From CAVQBP01 sp963782475 (lineage in GTDB: Bacteria > Bacteroidota > Ignavibacteria > Ignavibacteriales > Ignavibacteriaceae): 64,000 nucleotides of DNA. Shown piece after piece: positions 1 to 8,919 of the stretch. Position 1 is the first letter of the stretch, and every line of letters begins with the position of its first letter. The notes under the pieces were generated by a model. That model saw only the letters and a program-made list of their open reading frames with translations, searched no databases and was not told the origin of the DNA. The position numbers and the translations under genes were made by a program. Location: the NCBI GenBank assembly GCA_963782475.1, contig CAWAJW010000018.1, forward strand, positions 21,157 to 85,156, given 5' to 3'.

Positions 1-2453
1 TATTCAAGAACTATTTGGGCTTCTTCTTCATCTTCGGAAATGACTTTAGCAATGTCTGCTATTCCATCTCCTTCATTTAGTCTGATTACCCGAACACCTT
101 GTGTGTTTCTTCCCATTACTCTCATATCTTTAACGCTTTGTCTTATTACCATTCCATGAACCGAGATAATAACCAGTTCGTCATTGTCCTGTACTTCCAT
201 CATGGCGATCATTTTTCCAACCTTTTCACTTGTTTTAACGGTTATTACACCTTTGCCGCCGCGCCTCGTAATTCTATAATCATTTATGTCCGAACGTTTT
301 CCATAACCTTTTTCAGTTACAACCAGAATTGTCCCTTGCCGTTTAATTACAAGCAGACTTACAACTCTATCCTCTTTGCCTAGCTTAACGCCTCTTACCC
401 CGGTAGCTGTTCTTCCCATATCTCTAACATCTTTTTCATTAAACCTGGTGGCAAAGCCGTTTCTTGTTCCAAGAACAATATCGTTGGTTCCGTCTGTCAT
501 TTTAACTTCAATTAGTTTGTCATCTTTATTAAGATTTATTGCATTTATTCCGCCTTTCCGGACATTGCCATAAGCAGAAAGGACTGTCTTCTTTATGGTT
601 CCCTGCTGTGTCGCCATAATTAGATAATGAGAATCGTTAAATTCTTTTACAGCAACAAAAGCAGTTATGTTTTCATCTTTATCTTTTTCAAGTAAATTAA
701 TTATAGATCTTCCCTTAGAAGTTCTTCCCCCCTCGGGAATTTCATGAACTTTAAGCCAATAACATTTCCCTCTATCGGTAAAGAATAAAATATATTGATG
801 CGTTGATGCAATAAACATATGCTCAATAAAGTCATCTTCTTTTGTACCGGCACCGGTTACTCCTTTTCCTCCTCTTCCCTGCCTCCGGTAACCGCTGACA
901 GGAAATCTTTTAATAAAGCCGCTATGGGAAATTGTAACTACAACATCTTCTTCCGCAATTATATCTTCCAGAGAAAATTCTTCATAGTCATGAATAATTT
1001 CAGTTCTTCTTGCATCACCATATCTCTCTTTAATTAAAAGTAATTCATCTTTAATAATAAGATATCTCTTCTCTTCACTTTCTAAAATCCCTTTTAATTT
1101 TTCAATCAGCTTAATAACCTCTTTGTATTCGTCTTCGATCTTCTTTCTTTCTAATCCAGTTAATCTCTGCAGACGCATATCAAGAATTGCTTTTGCCTGG
1201 ATCTCAGATAACTTAAACTTCCTAATCAAATTATTTTTTGCAGTCTCAACATCTTTTGATTTTTTGATTGTATCAATAACTTCATCAATATTATCGAGAG
1301 CAATTATATATCCTTCAAGTATATGCGCCCTTCTCTCGGCAGCATCAAGCTCATATTTTGTCCTTTTTATGAGGACATCCATTCTATGTGCAATAAAATG
1401 CTGCATTGTTTCTTTAAGGGTGAGGACTTTCGGTATCCCGTTAACAAGGGCAAGCATTATTACGCCGAAGGTAGTCTGCATTTGTGTATGCTTAAACAGC
1501 TGGTTAAGCACTACCGGCGGCTGTGCATCCCTTTTTAATTCGATAACCACTCTCATACCGTCTCTATCGGATTCATCCCTTATATTAGAAATGTCGCCAA
1601 TCTTATTTGCTCTCACTAACTCTGCTATTTTTTCAATTAAATTAGCTTTGTTAACCTGGTAAGGAAGTTCGGTTATAATAATATTTTCGCGGTTATTTTT
1701 AAGTGTTTCAATATTTGCTTTTGCCCGCACAATTATTTTTCCCCTGCCGGTCAGGTAGGCATCTTTAACGCCGGAATAACCATAAATAATGCCTGCCGTA
1801 GGAAAATCGGGGGCAATAACAAATTTCATTAATTTTTCAGAAGTTATATCCGGGTTTTTAATCATTGCAATTATACCGTCAATAACTTCTCCGATATTAT
1901 GCGGGGGAATGTTGGTTGCCATACCCACAGCTATACCGCTTGCACCATTTATTAAAAGATTCGGCAGATAAGATGGAAGAACGACCGGTTCCTGTAAAGA
2001 ATCATCAAAGTTAGGAGCAAAATCCACGGTGTTTTTATCAAGATCTCTAAGCATTTCCTCAGAAATTCTTGCAAGCCTTGCCTCGGTATATCTCATTGCT
2101 GCAGGAGAATCTCCATCGACCGAGCCGAAGTTTCCCTGTCCGTCTACCAAGGGATAACGGAGCGAAAAATCCTGCACCATTCTTACCATTGAATCGTATA
2201 CTGCAGTATCGCCATGCGGATGAAATTTACCAAGAACTTCACCAACTATTCTTGCGGATTTTTTATATGGCTTATTATAAGCCATACCCAGCTCATGCAT
2301 TCCATACAAAACTCTTCTGTGAACCGGCTTTAATCCATCCCTGACATCAGGCAATGCCCGGGCTACAATTACCGACATTGAATAATCGATATATGAAGAC
2401 TTCATCTCTTCTTCCAAAGAGACGGGTACTATTTTTTCAAAAATTGTTGCCAT
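1..2453 (-). CDS. gyrA: DNA gyrase subunit A (3' end outside window)
   Basis: GyrA breaks and rejoins DNA as the A subunit of the gyrase heterotetramer that adds negative supercoils. The frame opens at the ATG at 2453-2451 and stays open to the window edge, giving about 817 residues, so only the last part of the C-terminal tail is missing. The catalytic tyrosine sits in AAMRYTEARLA and is residue 122, the same number as in E. coli. The quinolone region reads HPHGDTAVYDS, with Thr83 and Asp87. The GyrA box RQGRGGKG, which marks a true gyrase rather than topoisomerase IV, is present in the C-terminal half (near plus-strand 880). It lies about 110 bases downstream of gyrB and is the last gene seen in the leftward dnaA-to-gyrA run. 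Confidence 0.97.
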   Translation of the reverse strand, partial: MATIFEKIVPVSLEEEMKSSYIDYSMSVIVARALPDVRDGLKPVHRRVLYGMHELGMAYNKPYKKSARIVGEVLGKFHPHGDTAVYDSMVRMVQDFSLRYPLVDGQGNFGSVDGDSPAAMRYTEARLARISEEMLRDLDKNTVDFAPNFDDSLQEPVVLPSYLPNLLINGASGIAVGMATNIPPHNIGEVIDGIIAMIKNPDITSEKLMKFVIAPDFPTAGIIYGYSGVKDAYLTGRGKIIVRAKANIETLKNNRENIIITELPYQVNKANLIEKIAELVRANKIGDISNIRDESDRDGMRVVIELKRDAQPPVVLNQLFKHTQMQTTFGVIMLALVNGIPKVLTLKETMQHFIAHRMDVLIKRTKYELDAAERRAHILEGYIIALDNIDEVIDTIKKSKDVETAKNNLIRKFKLSEIQAKAILDMRLQRLTGLERKKIEDEYKEVIKLIEKLKGILESEEKRYLIIKDELLLIKERYGDARRTEIIHDYEEFSLEDIIAEEDVVVTISHSGFIKRFPVSGYRRQGRGGKGVTGAGTKEDDFIEHMFIASTHQYILFFTDRGKCYWLKVHEIPEGGRTSKGRSIINLLEKDKDENITAFVAVKEFNDSHYLIMATQQGTIKKTVLSAYGNVRKGGINAINLNKDDKLIEVKMTDGTNDIVLGTRNGFATRFNEKDVRDMGRTATGVRGVKLGKEDRVVSLLVIKRQGTILVVTEKGYGKRSDINDYRITRRGGKGVITVKTSEKVGKMIAMMEVQDNDELVIISVHGMVIRQSVKDMRVMGRNTQGVRVIRLNEGDGIADIAKVISEDEEEAQIVLE

Positions 2454-2561
2454 AATCTTTCTGCTTCATCAATAAAAAATTTTCAATATTTAATTATTAA
2501 AACTTTTAATATATATTGCTTAATTTGTGTGCACAAATGTATGCCTTATACTTTGGAGGCT

Positions 2562-4541
2562 TTAGATATCCAAATTTCTTACATACTTTGCATTCTTTTC
2601 AATGAACTCACGTCTAGGTTCAACATCATCGCCCATAAGCGTTTCAAAAATTTTATCTGCAGTTGCAGCACTTTCTAGAGTAACTTGAAGAACTGTTCTG
2701 GTTTCAGGGTTCATTGTTGTTGTCCATAATTGCTCAGGATTCATTTCTCCAAGTCCCTTATACCTGGAAATATTAACACCTTTTACAGAACCTTCTTCTA
2801 ATGTTTCTTCAGCGGGTTCTTCGGAGTTATTATTATCCTTTCCATTTAATTTAAATCTTTTTAATATCTCATCCCTTTCGTTATCATCAAAAGCATAGTG
2901 TTCTTCTTTCCCTTTTTTTATTTTATATAGCGGCGGCTGTGCAATATATACTTTTCCTGCGGTTATTAAGTCTTTCATATGTCTATACAAGAAAGTAAGC
3001 AGCAGCGTTCTTATATGACTTCCATCCACATCAGCATCTGTCATTAAAATTATTTTTCCATATCTTGCTTTTGTTTGATCGAAATCAGCACCCAGGCCCG
3101 CACCGACAGCAGAAATAATTGCTTTAATTTCATTATTCTCTAAAATTTTATTCAGCTTAGCTTTTTCAACATTTAATATTTTCCCTCTTAGGGGGAGAAT
3201 CGCCTGGAATCTTCTGTCCCTTCCCTGTTTTGCAGAACCCCCGGCAGAATCACCTTCAACAATATAAATTTCACAATGCTCCGGATCTGTTATGGAACAA
3301 TCGGCAAGCTTACCGGGAAGATTCATAGTATCCAAAGCATTCTTTCGTCTGGCCAAATCCCGGGCTTTTCGAGCTGCTTCTCTTGCTTCGGCTGCACGCA
3401 GACATTTTTCAATAATCTTCTTGCCAACGGAAGGATTTTCTTCCAAATATTCCGAGAGTTTTTCACCAACCAAAGTTTCAACAGCAGATTTTACTTCACT
3501 GTTACCAAGCTTTGTTTTTGTCTGCCCCTCAAACTGCGGTTCGGCAACTTTAATGGAAATTACAGCAGTAAGCCCTTCTCTGAAATCGTCTCCTGTTAGA
3601 GTAATTTTTCCTTCTTTAACAAGGTTGTTTTTAGAAGCATAGTTGTTAAAAGTTCTTGTCAAAGCAGTTTTAAATCCAACGAGGTGTGTTCCGCCTTCAG
3701 AAGTATTTATATCATTAACATAGGAAAAAATATTTTCACTGTAAGAGCCGTTATACTGAAATGCAACTTCAATAGGAGTATTGTCTTTTTCACCTTCAAT
3801 ATAAACCGTTTTATGCATCGGCTCCCTTGATGCGTCCAGGTATTTTACAAATTCGATTAATCCCCCTTTAAAATGAAATGTTTCTTCTTCCCCGCCGTTT
3901 CGAGTATCAATTATTTTAATAGAGATTTCTTTGTTAAGATATGCGAGCTCTCTCATTCTTTCGGCCAAAGTATCAAACTTGAAGGAGATTACCTTGAAGA
4001 TTTCTTTATCGGGTAAAAAGGTTACCGTTGTTCCTGTTTCATTCTTTTTTGCTTTCCCGATTTCTTTAACCGGCTTTAAAGGCTGTCCCCGGTGGTATTC
4101 CTGAAAATATATTTTTCCATCCCTTATAACTTCAACCTTTAGCCATTCCGAAAGTGCATTTACAACCGAAACGCCAACTCCGTGCAACCCGCCCGACACT
4201 TTATATGTGTTTTTGTCAAACTTCCCGCCCGCGTGCAGCATAGTCATAACAACTTCCAATGCGGATCGTTTTTCTATGGGGTGTATGTCTACCGGAATTC
4301 CCCTGCCGTTATCGACGACAGTAATAGATTCGTCTTTGTTTATAATAACTTCAATATAGTCAGCATAACCTGCCAAGGCTTCATCAATCCCGTTATCAAC
4401 CACTTCGTTAACTAAATGATGAAGGCCCCTTGAACTTACATCGCCGATATACATTGCCGGTCTTTTACGGACCGCTTCAAGCCCTTTTAATACATTAATA
4501 TTTTTAGCACTATAATCACTACTAGGTTTAGCGTTTGCCAT
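2562..4541 (-). CDS. gyrB: DNA gyrase subunit B
   Basis: GyrB supplies the ATPase that drives gyrase. The 659-residue protein has the usual length of the short (non-enterobacterial) GyrB. The N-terminal GHKL ATPase fold shows the Bergerat N-box EVVDNGIDEALAG and the glycine-rich loop GGLHGVGVSVVNALS. The TOPRIM domain shows EGDSAGGSAKQGRDR and the metal-binding DADVDGSHI. The C-terminal tail has the typical SRYKGLGEMNPEQLW and the ending near MGDDVEPRREFIEKNA. It sits between the DUF721 gene and gyrA on the same strand, the classic origin-proximal placement. The gap to the DUF721 gene is about 33 bases, so cotranscription is likely. Confidence 0.98.
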   Translation of the reverse strand: MANAKPSSDYSAKNINVLKGLEAVRKRPAMYIGDVSSRGLHHLVNEVVDNGIDEALAGYADYIEVIINKDESITVVDNGRGIPVDIHPIEKRSALEVVMTMLHAGGKFDKNTYKVSGGLHGVGVSVVNALSEWLKVEVIRDGKIYFQEYHRGQPLKPVKEIGKAKKNETGTTVTFLPDKEIFKVISFKFDTLAERMRELAYLNKEISIKIIDTRNGGEEETFHFKGGLIEFVKYLDASREPMHKTVYIEGEKDNTPIEVAFQYNGSYSENIFSYVNDINTSEGGTHLVGFKTALTRTFNNYASKNNLVKEGKITLTGDDFREGLTAVISIKVAEPQFEGQTKTKLGNSEVKSAVETLVGEKLSEYLEENPSVGKKIIEKCLRAAEAREAARKARDLARRKNALDTMNLPGKLADCSITDPEHCEIYIVEGDSAGGSAKQGRDRRFQAILPLRGKILNVEKAKLNKILENNEIKAIISAVGAGLGADFDQTKARYGKIILMTDADVDGSHIRTLLLTFLYRHMKDLITAGKVYIAQPPLYKIKKGKEEHYAFDDNERDEILKRFKLNGKDNNNSEEPAEETLEEGSVKGVNISRYKGLGEMNPEQLWTTTMNPETRTVLQVTLESAATADKIFETLMGDDVEPRREFIEKNAKYVRNLDI

Positions 4542-4574
4542 ATGTTTTTCAATCCATCTTAATTTAATAAATAC

Positions 4575-4862
4575 TTATGAGACGAACTTTATTTTTTTTA
4601 TTCTTTCTTCTTTCAAAAAATCATTTATTTTTTCAATAATAGTTTGTTCTTTAAACTTTAATTCACTTCTCCAGACAGAGTTTTCAACTCTTAAAAAAAG
4701 AACATTCTTTTTTACTTTTACAGGAACTGCTATTTTTTCAAAATCTTTGAATATTTCATAAAAATTATCTACTACGTCAAAATCTTTAATTGAATTCCTT
4801 AAAATTCCAAGAGAAGGATCTCTTTCAATTGCTTCCCCCAGACTGATGAAACCGTTATGCAT
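4575..4862 (-). CDS. DUF721 (DciA-like) protein
   Basis: This 95-residue basic protein belongs by context and sequence to the DUF721 family, which is found next to recF in many bacteria. DciA, a member of this family, interacts with the replicative helicase DnaB in bacteria that lack DnaC or DnaI loaders (known for the family). The readable core is VPVKVKKNVLFLRVENSVWRSELKF, shown here only in part: a beta-rich stretch ending in VWRSEL followed by a helix with KINDFL, as is normal for the KH-like domain. Its start overlaps the end of recF by 8 bases, which implies translational coupling. A role as helicase operator is inferred and not shown by the sequence alone. Confidence 0.8.
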   Translation of the reverse strand: MHNGFISLGEAIERDPSLGILRNSIKDFDVVDNFYEIFKDFEKIAVPVKVKKNVLFLRVENSVWRSELKFKEQTIIEKINDFLKEERIKKIKFVS

Positions 4863-5985
4863 AAACTACCTCTCCCTGTTTCAGTCTCACGAGGGTATCT
4901 TTCTCATTAATTTTAAGAAACGACATATTTGAAAAATCTGTTAAGGTAATAAATGCCTGGCCCGTTTCTCTTAAATATTCGCTCGTTCTTAAAGAACGGT
5001 TTGTATCCAGCTCACCAAAAACATCATCCAGCAAAAACAGAGGTGTTTTTCCTGTTTTTTCTTTTAAATAAAAAAATTGGGCAAATTTTAAAGCTATTTG
5101 AAAAGTTTTATGCTGTCCCTGCGAACCAAATAATTTTAATTCTTTATTATTTATTTCAAAGAGATATTCATCGCGCTGCGGTCCGACCAAATTGCCTGCC
5201 CTTCTTAGTTCTTCTTCTCTTTTAGCATTAATTAGTTTATAAAATTCTTCCTTTATCATTTTCTGATTTTCGTATTTTTTCTTTCCTTCTAAGAACAAAT
5301 AATAGACTGCGGGAACTTCGTCTGTTCCAATAATTTTTCTATATGATTCTACAACATAATAGTTAAACTCTTCTATAAATTTTATTCTATGTTCAATTAT
5401 TTCCGTTCCGGTTTCAACTAATTTTGTTGTCCATGCATCCAGCTCATTATATGCAGCTTGTGATTTTCTGTATTGTTCTTTTATCCGGGTTAAAAGTGAA
5501 GAGCGCTGCCTGAGAGTACGATTAAAATCCAACAATAATTTTAAATATGTTTCGCTTGACTGAGATATAACCGAGTCTACAAATTTTCTTCTATCGCCGG
5601 GAGAACCCTGGGTGATTGAGTGATCCGCGGGGGTTAAAATAACCACAGGGAATTTACCAATTACATCCGAAAGACGATTAATCAATTTGCCGTTTTGAAA
5701 ATAATATTTTTTGTTTTCTTCTAAAGAAAAATAAATTCTTATATCATTTTCAGTTAAATCTTTAAAAGAACCTTTTATTTCAAATCCTTTTTCATTAAAC
5801 CTTGTCACTTCGTTATCTGTTTTTGAATTATATCCTTTGGTCGTACATAAAAAATAAATTGATTCCAGAATAGATGTTTTCCCTTGCCCGTTTCCTCCTA
5901 CTATATAATTTATTTTTTCGGAAAAATTTAAATTTGTGTTTTTGTGGCTTCTAAAATTTTTTAAATAAATTGAGGAAAGAATCAT
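4855..5985 (-). CDS. recF: DNA replication and repair protein RecF
   Basis: RecF is an SMC-like ABC ATPase that helps load RecA at single-strand gaps through RecOR. The 376-residue protein has the Walker A motif GGNGQGKTS at residues 30-38, preceded by the typical RecF opening LKNFRSHKNTNLNF. The ABC signature region GSQGQHKTFQIALK and the Walker B/D-loop LFLLDDVFGELD are in the C-terminal third. A conserved LTPADHSITQGSPGDRRKF segment, characteristic of RecF, lies around residues 117-135. It starts 3 bases after the dnaN stop and overlaps the DUF721 gene, so it is part of the dnaN-recF-DUF721-gyrB run. Confidence 0.97.
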   Translation of the reverse strand: MILSSIYLKNFRSHKNTNLNFSEKINYIVGGNGQGKTSILESIYFLCTTKGYNSKTDNEVTRFNEKGFEIKGSFKDLTENDIRIYFSLEENKKYYFQNGKLINRLSDVIGKFPVVILTPADHSITQGSPGDRRKFVDSVISQSSETYLKLLLDFNRTLRQRSSLLTRIKEQYRKSQAAYNELDAWTTKLVETGTEIIEHRIKFIEEFNYYVVESYRKIIGTDEVPAVYYLFLEGKKKYENQKMIKEEFYKLINAKREEELRRAGNLVGPQRDEYLFEINNKELKLFGSQGQHKTFQIALKFAQFFYLKEKTGKTPLFLLDDVFGELDTNRSLRTSEYLRETGQAFITLTDFSNMSFLKINEKDTLVRLKQGEVVYA

Positions 5986-5988
5986 ATT

Positions 5989-7098
5989 TTAATTATTTAA
6001 TCGTACGGGCATAAGAAGCAGCATCAACTCTTCATTCTCTTCATTTTCCAACGGTTCTATTATACAAGCTTTAGTAGGGGAATGTAATTTGAATATTATT
6101 TCCTCCTTGTTTACATGTGTTAAAATATCATTAACATAAGCTGTATTAAACCCTATATCCATCGGTTCTCCTTTATATTCACAAAAAACATTCTCCTTTG
6201 CGTTTGAGCCATGATCGATGTCTTCAGCCGATATTTCCAGATTATCGTTTTTGATTGAAAATTTTACCTGCTTGGAGTTAGATGTTGAAAAGAGCATCAT
6301 CCTTTTCACTGTTGATAAAATATCAACGGTTTTTACCTTAAGTATATTTTCATTTTCCATCGGGATAACGCTATTATAAGAAGGATATTTTTCTCCAATC
6401 AAACGGGAGATGAATTCAACATCAACCAACTGAACCATAATATTTGTTTTACTTAAATATATTTTAACATCACTATCCGACAGCTGCTTTGAAAGGACAG
6501 ATATAGCCCTTTCGGGTATGATGTACTGTTCTTCTTTTTCCGATGTTATCGATTTATTCACATATTTTACGAGCCTGTGGCCGTCTGTTGTTACAAACCT
6601 CAAACCTTCTTCCGAAAATTCAAGCAATGTTCCGGTCATTGCCGGCCTCATATCTTCCTTGCTCATTGCAAAAGAAGTTTGATCTATTGCTTTTTTAATA
6701 TCAGATCCATTCAATATAATTTCTTTATCTCTGGCGATAGCCGGGATCTCTGGAAAATCTTCATGTGAAGAAAAACCGATATTATAAACACCGTTATCGG
6801 TTGTCAATTTTAATTTTGAATTTTGTTCCGTTTCAAAATTAATTTGGGTATCACCTAAAGAGCGTATAATGTCATATAAAAGCTTTGCAGGAATAACCAT
6901 CTGTATGTTTTCATCCGCAGCTACATTAATAGAAGATCTTATAGATATTTCAAGATCGGTTGCACTAACAGTAAGCAGTCCGTCATGAATATCAAACAGA
7001 AAGTTTTCTAAAATAGGCATTGGTGTACGGGTTGGTACAGCCGGAATTATTTTAGAAAGAAGCTTTTCTAAAACTTTACTGTTAACTTTGAATTTCAT
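5989..7098 (-). CDS. dnaN: DNA polymerase III beta subunit (sliding clamp)
   Basis: The beta clamp encircles DNA and tethers the replicative polymerase. The 369-residue length fits the three-domain clamp. Family features visible include the N-terminal PTRTPMPILENFLFD, the middle EEGLRFVTTDGHRLVKY, and the C-terminal end EPLENEENEELMLLLMPVRL, where the last residues form part of the partner-binding pocket. A purine-rich AAAGGAGAT lies just upstream of the ATG. It is the first gene downstream of dnaA, separated by a 433-base AT-rich region that carries DnaA boxes and an unwinding-like element. Confidence 0.97.
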   Translation of the reverse strand: MKFKVNSKVLEKLLSKIIPAVPTRTPMPILENFLFDIHDGLLTVSATDLEISIRSSINVAADENIQMVIPAKLLYDIIRSLGDTQINFETEQNSKLKLTTDNGVYNIGFSSHEDFPEIPAIARDKEIILNGSDIKKAIDQTSFAMSKEDMRPAMTGTLLEFSEEGLRFVTTDGHRLVKYVNKSITSEKEEQYIIPERAISVLSKQLSDSDVKIYLSKTNIMVQLVDVEFISRLIGEKYPSYNSVIPMENENILKVKTVDILSTVKRMMLFSTSNSKQVKFSIKNDNLEISAEDIDHGSNAKENVFCEYKGEPMDIGFNTAYVNDILTHVNKEEIIFKLHSPTKACIIEPLENEENEELMLLLMPVRLNN

Positions 7099-7216
7099 TT
7101 ATAAAATCTCCTTTTAAATGCCTTAAAATAGTAATATTACTCAACATTCTCAATGATAAAAATTATAGTTATGCTACAATTTTCTTAAGATGCTTGGGAG
7201 TTACTGACAACATTAT

Positions 7217-7271
7217 AATTATTAATTAATATATAGTTTTAAATTAATAGTAATAATAATAGTGTGGATAT
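7217..7271 (+). promoter_or_regulatory. Candidate origin unwinding element with DnaA-trio-like repeats
   Basis: From 7217 to 7247 almost every base is A or T. It is followed at 7248-7262 by five consecutive triplets TAG TAA TAA TAA TAG and then directly by a DnaA box in the TGTGGATAT orientation at 7263-7271. This AT tract, trio run and box order matches the basal unwinding system described for B. subtilis, where DnaA extends from the boxes along TAG/TAA-type trios on one strand. The missing GC-rich spacer between trios and box is a small departure. Function is inferred. Confidence 0.6.
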
Positions 7272-7469
7272 GTTAACTATATCTTTTTATTTACAATACA
7301 TTAAAATAAACAAATTAATATAATGCTTAGAGTGTTGACTACTTTTCTTAAAACTAAAGGTTATTAACAGTCTGTGTATAAGCAAAGCCTTTTCAACAAA
7401 TTAAGTTGCAGACATTAACAAGTTTTACACAATGAAAAATTAACTGTTTATTTGAAAAATTCTTTTCAT

Positions 7470-7495
7470 AAAAAAAGCTCCTTGTAAAGGAGCTT
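7470..7495 (-). terminator. Rho-independent terminator of dnaA
   Basis: The arms AAGCTCCTT (7475-7483) and AAGGAGCTT (7487-7495) are perfect 9-base complements with a 3-base loop. Read leftward from dnaA, the hairpin is followed by a run of seven T residues. It lies 37 bases past the dnaA stop, a standard intrinsic terminator, and implies that dnaN has its own promoter. Confidence 0.9.
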
Positions 7496-7531
7496 CAATT
7501 CTATCTGATTGAATTGGATCAAAAACATTTT

Positions 7532-8919
7532 TTAAGATGAACTTATTTCAATCTGGTTCTTTAAATTTTCAATAATTTCGTTGAGAATAGTATCTTTTGT
7601 TTTCATATCTTCAATTGAAGAGCAGGAATGAATTACTGTCGAATGATCCCTTCCTCCAAAATGCAGCCCGATTGTTTTTAAAGATGATTTTGTTAATTCT
7701 TTTGAAAGATACATTGCGATCTGTCTTGCCAGGACGATCTCTTTCTTCCTGGTTTTGTCCCTTATTTTGTTTTCGTCCACTTTAAGATAAGAACAAACAT
7801 TCTTTGTAATCATTTCAATAGTAATATTTACTTTCCTGTCGGTTGCTATTTCTTTTACTGTCTTTTTTGCTAAGTCCAGGTTAATTTCTTTTGAATTGAG
7901 AGATGAATTAGCTAATAATTTTATTAAACAGCCCTCGAGTTCACGAATATTAGAAGTTATATTGTTGGCAATATATTCTAAAATGTCATTCGCAACAGCC
8001 ATTCCGAAATCTTCGGATTTCTTTTTAAAATAGCGATTCTTGTCTCTAGTTCTGGCGGCTGAATATCAGCAGGCAGTCCCCACTGAAATCGTGATATTAA
8101 ACGGTCATCCAAACCTTTTAAATCTTTTGGTGCTTTATCGCTGGAAAGCACAATTTGTTTTTTTGATTGATGCAGTGTGTTAAAGATATGAAAGAAAAGA
8201 TCCTGAGTTTTTTCTTTTCCAATAAGAAATTGAATGTCATCAATAATAAGAACATCCATATTCCTGTAAAAGCTGGAGAACTCATTAACTTTGTTTGATT
8301 GAATTGCCTCGACAAATTCTACTGTAAAAATATCGGAAGAAAGATATATAATTCTTTTTTGCGGAAAGTTTTTAACTATTTTATTTCCTAATGCCTGAAT
8401 TAAATGAGTTTTACCCAGGCCAACGCCGCCATAAACAAAAAATGGATTAAAAGAAGTTCCTCCCGGATTATCGCTGATGGCGCTTGCTGCTGCCCGCGCC
8501 AACTGATTTCCTTCTCCTTTAATAAAATTTTCAAAAGTATACCTTGAGTTTAAATACGTTTCAAATTCAGGTTTACTTTTTATTGCTGCAGGTTGGGATA
8601 ATTGAACCGGTTTGCTCATCCTTTCATTAGATTCTTTTTCTTCATTAATTACATAAGCTAATTTTGCATCTTCACCCAAGACTTCATGAATAGTTTTGTT
8701 TATTAAGGTGTTGAAATGCTCATCAATCCATTCCCAGAAAAATTGACTGGGAAGCTGAACGGTTAAAACAGAATTTTTTATATCTAATGATTTGATAGGC
8801 TGAAACCATGTATTATAAGTCATCAAAGTTACGTTTTGCTTGATGATTTTTAAACATTCTTTCCAAAGTATTTCATGTTCAGAGACAATGTTTTTTTCAA
8901 AAATTACAGTATTAAGCAT
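7532..8919 (-). CDS. dnaA: Chromosomal replication initiator DnaA (frame broken by one missing base)
   Basis: DnaA is the AAA+ ATPase that binds DnaA boxes and opens oriC. The first frame (8919 to 7978) encodes the N-terminal domain and the AAA+ core, with Walker A GGVGLGKTH at residues 164-172 and Walker B VLIIDDIQFL. The second frame (to 7532) encodes the lid and DNA-binding domain IV, with FGGRDHSTVIHSCSSIE. Adding one T to the T5 run at 8022-8026 restores a continuous protein reading ETRIAILKKKSEDFGMAVA across the junction, giving about 462 residues, normal for DnaA. Since dnaA is essential and the change is in a homopolymer, a sequencing error is more likely than a real mutation. A DnaA box sits 7 bases before the ATG, consistent with autoregulation. 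Confidence 0.93.

Larger units (their letters stand above)
7099..7531. other. dnaA-dnaN intergenic region, probable part of oriC
   Basis: No gene is present. On the plus strand I read sequences matching the DnaA box consensus TTWTNCACA or its complement: TGTGGATAT at 7263-7271 (one mismatch at an end position), TGTGTATAA at 7373-7381 and TTTTACACA at 7423-7431. An AT-only tract precedes the first box at about 7217-7248. The dnaA terminator is at 7470-7495. In Bacillus subtilis the dnaA-dnaN gap is where origin unwinding occurs (established), and this region has the same ordered parts. The dnaN promoter must also lie here but I could not place it. Confidence 0.7.

Noticed and set aside
1123..1662. 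179-codon plus-strand open frame within gyrA
   Set aside because: It is opposite the intact gyrA frame, which carries clear motifs throughout.
3276..3642. Two overlapping plus-strand open frames within gyrB
   Set aside because: They are complements of the conserved gyrB coding sequence, with no ribosome site and no family resemblance.
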